Shown: piece by piece, positions 20,473-32,534 of the stretch | Position numbering within the stretch: position 1 is the first letter of the stretch | How the letters are laid out: every line of letters starts with the position of its first letter | DNA from: Gossypium raimondii | Lineage: Eukaryota; Streptophyta; Magnoliopsida; Malvales; Malvaceae | Assembly: GCF_025698545.1 (NCBI RefSeq) | Contig: NC_068570.1 | Location: 52,595,924 to 52,659,923 of the forward strand | Direction: 5' to 3' | DNA: 64,000 bases | The notes under the pieces: model-generated | The model's database searches: none | The model's input: the letters and a program-made list of their open reading frames with translations, nothing else | What the model was told of the DNA's origin: nothing | Made by a program: the position numbers and the translations under genes

Positions 20473-22735
20473 TATAACATCCTATACCTGACTCGATTTA
20501 CTAGGTCTGAATATAGAATGCCACTAGATTTAAACACTTAACAAAAATTTAAAACCGACGAAGACTTACTGAATATACCTCTCACTTATTTATTATTTGA
20601 AGTCAAAAGATTTTGCAGTACAAGTTATTGATTACAGTTGATTTTCAAATAATAGTGTGAGACAATAACACTTAAATCTTTATTTAAGGCAGACTCATTT
20701 GTAGTGTATAATATTATTCGCCCTTTGACAACGTATTTCCAAAAGTTCCTCTGTATGCTTAATACCACACTTCAACGTCTACTCTGGCGCATTCCTGACT
20801 TGGTCTTTCACTGGAAAACTGGTTCAGCCTAAAAACCTACACCACAAATGCACACCCATAGATTTAGCAGAACTTAGTGAGTCTAAACCATTGTTTCTTT
20901 ATAACACTGAGACTAAAATTCTTGACTTTAATATTTTGGACTTTCTTTTAAGCTTTAGCGAATACTTTTTTTTTATTTTTGGTTGGAGGATATTTATACG
21001 CCACTTACTCTTAACTAATTTATGCACAATACACCCGGATGGAGGATCCTAGTCTTCACACTATATTTCAGATTCCTTCTCATAGTATCTTTAAAGATAG
21101 TAGTTGGATACACATCTCATAACGTTATTCATTAGATTCTACTCTTGGCAGATTCTCTTACAGATTTTAGTAGAACACCCAAAATTTCAAATACACAAAG
21201 TTCTCGGTCATGGCGGATCACTATAACAAATTCCTTAGTTTAATATATTGTTTAAGAACTTATTCAGAAAATGCCTCGAAGGCATACCCAAATATCACCA
21301 CAACGACTGATTCACAAATCGCTAGATAGGCTTTTGAGTTCGAATTTGCCACATAGGTTATCCCGAAAATTAGCCACTACAGCTTTTCAAAAAAATTTCC
21401 ATTAAGGTTTTTCAGAAGATTAGCCACTAAGGCTTTTCAGAAAACTTACTGACTTACTGTCTTGGCAGACCTTATTTTGTTCTGTGTTTACTGTCCAAGC
21501 AGACTTTATCTCTATTGATGCCATGGGCTTCACCCACATGGTCTTACACATATCTACATATCGTGATCAGTCAATCCAGCTTATATCCCACCGAAGGATA
21601 CACCATGAATATCCTCATTGTCATAAAACGCCATGACCATAGACTTCACATATCCCTCACCATCTTGGCGTACTATCATATGATACCATGGGTCTTTACC
21701 ACATAGTCTTACATATTTTGTTCCATGATCTGCCAGTCCGGTTAGTATTATAGTTGCCTTATAGGAGGCATCACAACATCTTTTTTTCATCTTTACAGAT
21801 CCGTCTATACTGGACTCATATAATAGGGAAACATTTATCAACCATACTCGCAATGAACACTAGATTACATTACGCACACCCAGACTCGACACGCTAACTT
21901 ATTTATAGCAAAGACACTTACAGGGACCTTGCTTATACTCATTCTAGGCTCATGCTTTTCCAAACATGCATACCTCAAAACTTATTATACTTCATTTATG
22001 TGCATACAAATACTTCATAGAGTACATATACACATGATTACATCATTCTACATGAAGACATGCTAGTTACATGAATATCAACCATGTAGTAATTAATATA
22101 AAATGGAATGCAATAATCAGGTTAAAAGACTCACCATATCTTCGACCTATAATGCCTATTTCAGACATCCTTCTCGATCCTAGCAGTAGTAACTATTCAC
22201 AGATTACAAAACCCCTGTTAAAGTCCTTGTTTACAAATAAGTTACTAGCATATCACTATACACAATCTCCATGCAGGGCCCCTCACTCAACACATGTTAT
22301 TCTTACATATTTTACACATCCCTACTCTTAACTGTCGTAACATGCAGAGTTATCAAACTTACCAAGAGATTGAATCATCCACTGATTTACAAAACCTGAG
22401 CTTTTTTACTTACCGAAGAAGAATGAGAGAATATTTAGAGTGGAAAGAAGAAACCAGAATGTAAATAGAAAGAGAAAAAACTATCAAAATGTAGTCCTTC
22501 ACCTCATGTTTATACTTACAATCCCTTATGGTGGATTTTGACAAGTGACAATGTTTACTGAAATTATCATTTGTTTTCCTTACAAGGATTCGGGGTAAGT
22601 AAAGGAAAATCTGGTGAAGTTAACTTTTAAAGATAGACTAGTCAATAAGAGAGTCAAATCAGTCCAGTCAACTCTCAACTAATCTCATTATGAGAACTAA
22701 ATTGAAAAGTGTTCATACAAACCAGGCATATTACA
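20473..22735 (-). mobile_element. Probable decayed gypsy LTR (solo)
   Basis: Starts TATAACATCCTATACCTGAC and ends GGCATATTACA, resembling the TGTAACAYCCC...GGGYTATTACA ends of the gypsy LTRs elsewhere in this window, in minus orientation. The interior has several near-repeats (AGCCACTA...GCTTTTCAGAA around 21370-21440 and CCATGGTCTT/ATGGTCTTACACAT blocks at 21540 and 21690). No coding region or target duplication was found, so the borders are uncertain. Confidence 0.45.
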
Positions 22736-23985
22736 CATTGGCGGTGACTCGCGTATGGTGTGGTCTTATAGAAATTAAGTCTGCAGCAGTTTCTTTATAC
22801 ACTTGGTAGGCTCTTAGTACTCAGCCAAACTCTAGGGCGTACTCTTTATTAGGCATATTCTTTCTTCACTTGAAGATACCTTGTAATAAATCTTTAGATA
22901 TTGTCAATGGTGGATACTTTCACACCAAAATACACAAACACTCAGTCTCGCCAATGAACCAGTAGAGTGGTGGATCGTACTATCACAATGCGCCAAAATA
23001 ATTATCGAGCATACTTTACTCTCAAATCGGGTCTGCCAAATTTGAGATATGACACACTTTTAAATTCTCCCCCTGAAAAATTGGCAATAAATATTCAATG
23101 TTTACAAGTCAAATTACAGTTACTCACAAAACAGTTCATCAATGAACATATTCAAGTGCTCCCAATAAGCTCTCATTACATAATCTAGATAAGCCTCAAG
23201 GCATATATTAAATTCAATTTGCTAACATAGAATCTAATTGAATACAAAGTAACTCCTTGAAAATAACAATTACAACATAAACATTCAAAGTATAATCAAT
23301 CGAAGATAAGATCTCCAAAAACCAACAACACAATCTCGATCAAATCTCCACATTCAAATAGTTGAATTGATTCACTTTAATCCAATCCAATCTTCAATAA
23401 TCATGGATTGGTTTCCATAGATGGACCGTAGTATCTTCAAAATATCATCACATTCACTAGTCCAAAGATTTTTTTCATTAAATTGTCAACTGCCCAACTC
23501 AAATATGACAAGTAAGTTCACTATTTCAATGACAGTTTGCAGTGGGTATTACTGAGTGCCACTCATCTCATTCAACACAACTTACCTCAACATAATACAC
23601 AATAAAAATACTATAACTTTCAAATAATATAAAATAAAATAATTAATAATAAAGCTCAAAATTAATAATAAAACACTCAAAATTTAAGAAGAAATTAAAT
23701 TAGGATTCAGAACTTAACAAAATGATAGATGACAAAAAATAAAAAAAAATGACGAAGATAATGAAAAGATGATACATCATAGTACCACCAGAAGAAAAGT
23801 AACAAAATTTATAACAATAAAAAAAAATTAAAACTCATTAATTAAAAATAAAAATAAGCCTACGACTAATACCCATTGTTGGCATAGTAAAAAGTAGACC
23901 CCATAACAATTCTAAACTCGTCGTGAATTATCTTCCTTTGCATACCAAAGCATAAAAATTCATATTAATCATCCTAATTGTATAG
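22736..23985. other. Intergenic DNA, possible copia relic
   Basis: No gene. A CTCCCCCTGA motif near 23068-23077 is the reverse complement of a typical copia purine tract, so part of this may be an old minus-strand copia 3' end, but no protein homology survives. The right half (23600-23880) is A/T-rich simple sequence. Confidence 0.35.
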
Positions 23986-24199
23986 GCGTCTCTCTCTATA
24001 AAAGTTTTTCTCCTATCTTGTGGGTCTCTTTCTTAGTATGAGTTAAGTTGAGTCTAATCTTAGTCTAGGTCTCCTTCATTAAGTCTAAGTTGAGTTAAGG
24101 CTAGGTATTTTTTTCTTGAATTGTCTCATTGTGAATATTTGGTTTTTTATCATTTTGCTTTTGGAGTTTTCCATTACGAGCAAAAGGATAGAAATTGAT

Positions 24200-25539
24200 T
24201 TTACACCAATTCAATTCTTGATTAATCAGGAAATGGGTTATGGAAATATTTTTAGAAGAAGGGGATAGAGAGAGTAGGGATTTATTAAATTTTACTATTG
24301 TAGGTAGGATTCATACGAGGAGGATCCTTAATTGGAAAGGGGTGATCGAGATTCTTAAGGGTATTTTCCCGAGTGATACGATTCTATGTGTCTAGGAAGT
24401 AAGTGGGAATATTTATGATGTTTCCTTCTGATCGGTGAAATGGATGAATCAAGCAAATGGGAGATCCCATGGAATATTATGGGGTTTATAATTTAATTTC
24501 AGTGTTGGGAGAAATATCTTGTGGTTTTGGAGATACATTCCTCGAGGATTAGATTTTGGGTGCAGGTGCATGGTTTGCTGTTGGAGTGGTTCTTTGTTAA
24601 TAATGCTTTGATTATCGACAAACGATTGGAAAAGTTATCAGTGTTGATGATCTGGTCACTGCAGATGGTGTTGGACAGGGTTATCTACAGATTCGAATTG
24701 AGAGGGCAATTGTAGATCCATTGGTTCCAGTTTCTGGGTTTCAATGGCTAACAAAGATAAAATATGGCTTCAATGAGGTATGAGAAACTGAATGATTTTT
24801 GTTATGTGAGTGGTATAATTTATCATATTGATAAACACTGCTCTGTGGTAATCTCGACAGATAGCACTATGAACTCTAAGAAGTAGTTTGGGCCTCATTT
24901 GAGAACTAGTTATAGGCGATTGGGGTTGGGAAGTACAAGAAGAAATAAAAGGGACCCTAAAAGGGAAGGGAATAAATATGATTGGGTAGTATGCAAGGGG
25001 CAGGAATATTAGGAGTATGGAAAGATGATGTTTGTAATACACCTTCTTCTATTAACCTAAAAAATTCTCCTATTCCAAATGGTCCTTCCACTCTTGATTT
25101 TGTACATTCACACATGTTTTCCAAATCTGAAAAAGCCACATCTATTGCACCTTTAATTAGGAATGTTATGAGAGAGTGTGTTACCCAACTAAAGAACTTA
25201 CTGCCTCAAACAACTAATTGTGTTTTACCTAATAACCATCAAATTCAGATTCCTATACAACAAATTCAACCTAATATAGCCAATAATTTGGGTGAGTCTT
25301 GGGGTGTGCCTGATAAGGAGAATGTAGGAGGGGAGGTACATGGACACTTTTTATATTTTGTCAAGTTGCCTAAAGATGATGAGGCCAAGAGGGGAGATAT
25401 TGGAAAAGGTAAGGATAAGGGGATGAAGGCAAATGGCTTATTTATTGTGTTGAGTAATGTAGTGCTACCTCTTGAATTTAATAATATTAATCTCAAAAGA
25501 AGTTTAGTTGAGAGTATTGGGGAAGATGATGAGGAGTAG
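24200..25539 (+). pseudogene. L1-A ORF1 (DUF4283-like, broken)
   Basis: Translated pieces carry VGRIHTRRILNWKGVIEILKG and NILWFWRYIPRGL-like blocks typical of the DUF4283 domain of plant L1 ORF1, then a region that corresponds to the position of the CCHC knuckle (LNDFCYVSG, with the cysteine pattern lost). A final open piece of 185 codons (24982-25539) is the variable C-terminus. Several stops (e.g. TAG near 24392) interrupt it. ORF1 proteins bind the L1 RNA. Confidence 0.7.
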
Positions 25540-25781
25540 TTTCGAGGAAAAATACAATATTTAGGTGAGTTAAGTCTGAACTTTGAAGAGGTAGGTGTTT
25601 CTACAATATAATGTAGGGTTAAGATAAGGGTTTCAGAAAGAAGTGGAGTCAAAGGGATGAAAGGTAGAGGTAAGGTATATTACGATGATCTTCTAGGGAA
25701 AGTAGATCTCTTATTGGGAAGGGATTTCAATAACAATGCTGATGGGTTTGGTGGTTGCCCTGATCTAGCCACCCAACAACC

Positions 25782-26575
25782 ATGAGACTTATGGTATAGA
25801 ATTGTCAAGGTTTAGGATTACCCTTGACAATGAGGATGCTTAAGGAAAATATCTATAAATTTGATTTGGATTTTATTTGTTTACTGGAAACAAAGAATAA
25901 ATAGGAAAAATTGGAGTCTGTGAGAAGAAACTTAAATTTCGGTAAAGGTTTTTCAGTGGATCTTAAGGGTTTGAGTGGGGGAATAGCTCTTTGGTGGAAA
26001 TGTGACTGGTTGGTGATTTTTTTGGAAAGTTAAAAGAATTTAGTTGATACTATGGTGTGTAATAGGGACTGGGGGGGTTGTGATAAGGATCTTTTGGATT
26101 TATGAAGCCCCTATCTTTAAGGACCAAAATGTAACATGGGAACAAGTTAAGTAAAAATGTGTGACAGGTAATATGGCTTGGCTGTGTGTTAGAGACTTTA
26201 ATGACATTAGAGGGGAGCATGAAAAGGAATGGGGGAGGCCTAAAGAAAAAAAGAAAGATGGAATATTTAATGAAATGATTCGAGAGTGTCAACTAAATGA
26301 GATAAGCTTTTTAGGGCTTGAAATTTACATGGATGAGAGTGAGGGAAAATTGCTTGCTTAAAGAGAGATTGGACAGAGCATTGGTGAATTTTAGGTGGGT
26401 GAAACTCTTTCCTAATAGCCTTGGATTCAATCTGCCTGCTATAAGGTCATATCACTCTCATTTGATGGTGTTTTTTTTTTATAATGATAGGAAGGGTCCT
26501 AAGAGATTCAAATTCAAAGCTAATTGGTTGCAAGTGGAGGGTTTTGAAGCAATGTTAAGAAACTGTTGCTAGTAT
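25782..26575 (+). pseudogene. L1-A endonuclease domain (broken)
   Basis: Starts MRLMV-stop-NCQGLG at 25782, where the family has a Trp (TGG to TAG). It continues FICLLETKN, the conserved E-T-K of L1 endonuclease, and WLCVRDFNDI (W-x-x-x-G-D-F-N-x-I with G changed to R). The catalytic SDH near the end reads as SYHSH. Frameshifts occur near 25910, 26040 and 26340. It would nick target DNA. Confidence 0.8.
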
Positions 26576-27480
26576 GTGGATCAAAGGTCTAGGGATGTAA
26601 AATTGGTACAGAAGTTAAATAAGAGCAATAATTTTTTGAATGAGTGGAGTAGGAAGAATGTTAAGAATAATAGAATTATTATTGAGGAATTAAAAGAGGA
26701 GTTAAAGAAACTTCAAGATGCGAATGGTGCTGAAGGGGATATTGTTAAGCTTAGGGAATTAAAAGAATGAGATTAAAATTGCTTGGGAAAAAGAAGAAAT
26801 GTACTGGTTCAAAGGGTTAGGAGGAATTGGTTACAATTTGAGGACAAACTCTAAGTTTTTTCATCTTGCAACAGCTTAGAGAAGGAGTGTAAATAAAATA
26901 CCGAGGCTTAAGGATTGAGATAGATGGTTGAAGGATAGAGACAGATGGTTGGAGGATGAGAAAGAGATCATTGATGCCTTTACTCAATACTATGAAAATC
27001 TATTTTAGACAAGTAGTAGGGTAATTGATGTTATTTTGGATGCTTTACCTACAATGTTCATAGAGGAGATGAATATGCAGTTGATTAGAGAGGTTACTAA
27101 TCGTAAATTATGAATGTCTTCTTCCAAATAGGTGCTTTTAAGGCCCCAAATCCTGATGGTTTTCATAGAGTGTTTTATTATAGATGTTGGGATGTAGTTA
27201 AAGAAGATGTGATTGCCATGGTGTTGGAATTTTTCCAAAAATGGGTGATGCTAAAAGGTATTAATGAAATTGAAGTGGTTCTAATTCCTAAACAGAAAAA
27301 TCCAGAGAAAGTTACACAATTTAAGCCAATCAGTCTGTGCAATTTTTCTTACAAGATCATCTCGAAGCTTATGGTGAATCGAATAAAAGAATTTTTGGGG
27401 GATGTTATTTCAGTGCAGTAGAGTGCATTTGTTGCTGGAAGATACATACATGATAACATTGTGGTGGCTACTACCTTTCA
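26576..27480 (+). pseudogene. L1-A reverse transcriptase start (broken, truncated)
   Basis: The open piece at 27110-27421 contains the first RT blocks: KAPNPDGFHRVFYY (usual APGPDG), VVLIPKQKNP and FKPISLCNFSYKIISKLMVNR. A TAG follows at 27419-27421 within the SVQ-stop-SAFVAGR block. The catalytic FADD box is not reached because the copy ends at 27480. Confidence 0.85.
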
Positions 27481-28856
27481 GCAAAAGCCCCTTTGCGGCC
27501 TATATACTTCTCCAAATTGATAAATGTTGATTCTTTAACTTAGCTCTTATAAAATCACTATCTGCATAATATTTAGATTGCAATACTCGTGCCACTAGAG
27601 ATGTAGGGTTACAAACCAGCCTCCAACTCTGCTTAGCTAGAAGCGTAATATTAAACTTTGCTAACTGCCTAAACACCAAACCACCCCTTTCTTTCAAATT
27701 ACACAACGCTTCCCATGTACACCAATGAATCCCACGGTTTGATTGAGATTTTTGCCACCAATAACGATTAAACACAATTTCGATATCCTCAAAAAAGGTC
27801 TTTGACAATAAAAAAACAAGACATAACATAAGTAGGTATGGCTTGTAAAACAAATTTAATAAAAACAACCTTACCTCATTGAGACAACCAACGATTACAC
27901 CATCCACTAATTTTGCCTCGAATTCGGTCCAAAATAACACGAAATACATCTCTCTTATTACGGCCTATTACCATTGGGAGGCCCAAGCACTTTTCCGGAT
28001 CCAAAGAGCTTATCATTCCCAATTTTCTTTCAACTAAAACTCGAGTCCCATCAGTAACATTTAAGCTAAAGTAGGTTGCCCAGAACATGCCTCGTACTTA
28101 ATTAAAACATTTTTGACATTTGTCGCCTCCACCACCGATGCCTCCCCAAATATAGAATTGCCATCTGCAAAGATTAAGTTTGACACTGTAAGGCCCAAAT
28201 GACTCGCCTTTGCCCTTTTTACCAATCCATCCTATAAAGATAACTAAAGCAAGGCAGACAAACCCTCTATACAAAACATAAATAAAAAAGGGCTTAGAGG
28301 GTTACCTTGTCATAGTCCTCAGGTAGGTGAAATGAATCATCTGGTTTGCCCATTCAACACTACTAAATAACTAACAGTCTTCACACATCTCATAATCAGC
28401 TATAACCTAGTCCTCCCCAAAGCCCATTTTTAACATCACATCTTCAATCATGTGTCATTCCACCCTATCGTAAGCCTTGCTCATGTCTAATTTGAGGGCA
28501 AAAGGCCCATATCTAGTTCCAGTCCTCTTTTTAAAAGAATGTGGCAATTCAAAAGCGACAATAACATTATCCGTTATGAGTCTTCCTGGCACGAACACAC
28601 TTTGCGCTTCATCAATACAATGTGGCATAATTATTTGCAATCTATGAACAATAGCCTTAGTAATAATTTTCAGCAGTTAATTACATAGGCTTATAGGTTG
28701 AAAGTGCGTCATGTTAATAGGAATAAGTTGTTTCGAGATAAGCATGATGTTGGTGTGATTAATCTCCGCCATGGAGTTTTCATTATTCAGAATATCAAGG
28801 CAATAAGAGCTTACCTCTTAGCCAATAATGTGCCAAAATTATTGATAAAATAGAGC
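27481..28856 (-). pseudogene. L1-B reverse transcriptase, palm to thumb (broken)
   Basis: The minus strand has AQSVFVPGRLITDNVIVAFE and LKLDMSKAYDRVE (28455-28640), then a broken stretch. LGLPMVIGRNKRDVF (27876-28088) and WWQKSQSNRGIHWCTWEALC ... LLAKQSWRL (27500-27949) follow; these are the blocks after the catalytic palm. A TAG replaces the Trp that follows SIWRSI just before the junction. Multiple frameshifts; no activity possible. Confidence 0.85.
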
Positions 28857-28861
28857 TGGCA

Positions 28862-31800
28862 TGTAACACCCCTTACCCGTATTCGACACCAGAATAGGGT
28901 ACGAGGCATTACCAGAACACAAACGCTTATAAACGTATTTAACCGTATTATAAAATTTCATCTAAATTAAAAATTTCAAATTTTTTAACATGCTTTTATA
29001 ATTCTTCACAAAATATCTTCAAAATATTATATTCATAATAAATAGGGCCTACGAGACCCGATACATACCCATGCAATTCAATGCTTCATTTCCATTTCAT
29101 TCAGTTTACAATTTCTCATGCTCACAATTCAAATCATATCACTAGCAATTTCTATTTAATTCACGTACAATTCAATATTAGTAAGTTCAATACTAATACG
29201 TATTTACCATTTAACTCAACGTTTTTCGATTATACCATTCATTAACACATTTATGAAATTCTCAATTTTGCAATAAAAATATCACTTTATCTTAAATAAC
29301 AACATCAATTCAACTTATCATCCCTTTTTTCGTCATTTTTCACTTCAAATATGAACTTATTGATTTCATTACCTTTCCACACCCGTTTTCTATGCATATC
29401 ACACAAGACATAAACATATCGTTCAACCATAGTCGCAAGCTAGTGCATTTAAGCATAATTCTTTTTGGAACTAACCACATGATAAACCATTTCACTAGAG
29501 ATTACATAATTTAAACCTTACCACCCCTGTCATGATCACAAGCATATTTCCATTTAGGCACTTACCATTTCAATGCATAACTTATAAGTTTAACGTGGCA
29601 TAATCCAACCACAACTTGGTCAAAGCCTAAGCATGTACATCAAATATGTTAACCAAATAAACATATAGCATAAGCATTATGAGCACAACATTTATTAATG
29701 TATCAAACTTACCAACATGTATTAATTCATAAACCATTCATGACATTACTTCAAGCTAAATTATATTCCAAATATACCATACACACATACTATGAAACTT
29801 TATTTTCCCACATGAGCTTAAATCATAACCAATAATGCGCAAATATAAGCATCATTTCTATTTCATCGTTTATCAATTATAATCGAGCATATTACCAATT
29901 ATACACAAATCATTCATATATTTCCCAATTTTCCTCCTCCTCCTCTCCATTCCACATCCTTAATGTGTATAACACACTTAAACAACATTATCCATACTTT
30001 CACTATTTTCCTGTATGTAAATTCAAACTGTCTGTTTGAGTCAAAGTCACTAATTTATTTATATCTCGAGCTACCAACCTCTAAATTAAGATCCGTTAAT
30101 TTTCCCAAAACTAGACTCACATATATTCTTACCATAAAATTTTTAAATTTTTTTTCTTAGCCAATAAGTATAGTTTATTCTTTAAAGTTCCCCTATTTCA
30201 CTGCTCGATAGTTCTGACCATTCTTTACTAAAAAATATTTATTTCATAGTACAAAATTCAAATAATGTTCTCATTTGTTTTTTTTTTTGAAAAAAGACTT
30301 ATTCAGGAGTCTAAACATATAAAGTTTATCCTATAATTATTTTTGTACAATTTTTAATTATTTTCCAAAGTCAGAATAGGGGATTCCGAAATCATTCTAA
30401 CCCTGTCTCACTAAAATTCAAATATTTCATAATATAAAACTCGTTTGCTTGTTCTGTCTCTTTTATGTGAAAATAGACTTATTCAGATTTAATTTCATAT
30501 CTTATTCACTCTCTAATTCGATTTCCATAATTTTTGGTGATTTTTCAAAGTCACATAACTGATGTTGTCCAAAACTGTTTTGTTGTTAAATTTACTCTTT
30601 CATAATTTCACTTACTCCATTGCATCTTACCGATGGTTTGATCAAATATCGAACACATTGTTCATAAATTTTCACACTTATACCTGCACTCATTAATCAC
30701 ATAGTCATATTCAATTACACTTAGACGTTACATGATCTCATGTATTTTCACTTAGTCAATTTCCCGATGAACACTTCGGAATAATAACAGATACACGGTG
30801 GATCAGCACATAGCACCACCCTTATAGTCAATGATACTCGGTGGAATCAACACATAGCAACCACTTTCATAATCAATAGTACCCGGTGGAATCAGCACAC
30901 AGTAACCACCTTTATAATCAATGATACTCGGTGGAATTAACACACAGCAATCACCTTTATAATCAATGGTACCCGATACACGTAGTAGCCTGCACATAGT
31001 ACTACACACGTGACCATTACTATCTCTTTTACATAGTGGCATGTACATAGCCCGTGCCACACACGTGATCATTATTGTCACTTCATTCTTATCTTTTCTA
31101 TTCCGGAGGTTCAACCGGGAAATTTCTCACTTTTCTTTTTCACTGATCAAAGTCAATTTCTCGTCTTTATTGATTTATAATAGCATATTTAACTTACTTA
31201 ACACTCACATTATTCAATTTAGTCCGAAAATCACACTTTGGAAAAATTACATTTTTCCCTAAAGTTTCACAAAATTACAATTTTGCCCCTAGGCTCGTAA
31301 AATAATTTTTATTCAATTTCCTTGCATTTTAGGCCTAGCCGAACCATTTTCATAACTATAGCAGTCCACAATTCTCACTTATTCACACACTTGTGACATA
31401 TTTTATAAATTTTACAAATTAATCCTTTTAGGCATTTTCATCGAAAATCACTTAGTAAAAGACGTTCATCACACTCCAAACATTCATATTCTTCCATAAA
31501 ACATCAAAATACATGCATATCATTCATGGGTAAATTTTTAAACACAAACCCTAGTTCAAAATAATGGTAAAAATAGGTAAATCTTGTTACGAGGATTTTA
31601 AAAACGTAAAAAATTATTAAAAACGGGGCTAGAACGGACTTACAATCAAGCTTGGAAGCTTGAAAAACCCTAGACATGGTTTCTCCATGCAATTTTCGGC
31701 CTAGGGGTTGAAGATGGACAAAAATTGGCTTTTAATTTTGTTTTTAATTCATTTTAACAACTAAATGACCCAAATGCCCTTAATGGAAAACTTTGGAAAC

Positions 31801-32109
31801 ATGCCTAACCATGTCCATTTTTGTCCACCAACTTAACGAATGGTATAATTACCATATAAGGACCTCCAATTTCAAATTTCATAACAATTGGACACCTCTA
31901 ACATGTAGATCTCAACTTTTACACTTTTTACAATTTAGTCCTTTTGACTAAATTGAGTGCCCAAATGTCGAAATTTTCGAACGAAATTTTCACGAAATCA
32001 TTTTGAGAAATATTAGACCATAAAAATATAATAAAAATAAATTTTATTCTCATTGGATTTGTTGTCCCGAAACTACTGTTCCAATTAGGCCCAAAATCTA
32101 GCTGTTACA
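28862..32109 (-). mobile_element. Solo LTR, gypsy family S (inside L1-B)
   Basis: TG...CA ends (plus strand TGTAACACCCCTTACCCG ... AGCTGTTACA) flanked by the 5-bp duplication TGGCA (28857-28861 and 32110-32114). L1-B coding resumes on both sides. In minus orientation it aligns along its length with 56538-59998. It has no coding region and no second LTR, so the internal part was probably lost by LTR-LTR recombination. A minisatellite occupies 30796-30974. Confidence 0.92.
30796..31065. repeat. Minisatellite inside solo LTR S, short array
   Basis: About four units of about 45 bp (core GGTGGAATCAGCACA ... TATAATCAATG) followed by one to two units of a different repeat (CACGTAGTAGCCTGCACATA). 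The same two arrays, reverse-complemented and with more units, are in the family S copy at 57590-58080. Confidence 0.85.
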
Positions 32110-32114
32110 TGGCA

Positions 32115-32534
32115 TACCATCCTCCTCTAAAGCCTTCGTGGGATACATACTCTTTACCGCCATACCAATCTCTTCTTCAGTAAAACGGGACCACAAAAAA
32201 TCATGCATGCCATCAGTAACATAAACCAGGATTCCCTTCAAAAGCCTTGTACTATCCCCTACCCCTCGAAGTAAACAGATCTGTAAAATAACTACATGCA
32301 ATCTCCTCATTTCCCACTCTCACTCGTCCTTCTTCACCTTTAAGCTGCCCACACATTTAATCTTCTTGTGTTGAGAAGCTATTCTATGAAAAAACCTCAT
32401 GTTACGATCCCCGCTTCTCAATCAATTAGCCCTTGCTCTCTATTCCCAATAACGCTCTCATTTGTCGAACTCCAAATTAAGTTGCATTTTCGTGATAACT
32501 AGTTCCTCCAAAGTTTTATTATTCGGATATGAAT
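32115..32534 (-). pseudogene. L1-B fragment between two solo LTRs
   Basis: The minus strand reads as the linker between endonuclease and RT and the first RT block (FTEEEIGMAVKSMYPTKA). It is separated from the rest of L1-B by the TGGCA and TGAAT insertion sites. Confidence 0.8.

Larger units (their letters stand above)
23990..27480 (+). mobile_element. LINE/L1 copy A, 3'-truncated and decayed
   Basis: Pieces in order: ORF1 with a DUF4283-like region and a C-terminal part, endonuclease (from 25782) and RT up to the VFVPGR-type block at about 27430. The 5' start is approximate (an untranslated-looking stretch from about 23990). The copy ends abruptly at about 27480 where minus-strand L1-B sequence begins; no 3' tail is present. 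Confidence 0.85.

Noticed and set aside
22071..22331. 86-codon plus ORF in the probable LTR
   Set aside because: No domain, biased composition, inside a repeat.
30803..31114. 103-codon minus ORF with repeating YKGG/IPPS units
   Set aside because: The repeats are a translation of the LTR minisatellite, not a protein.
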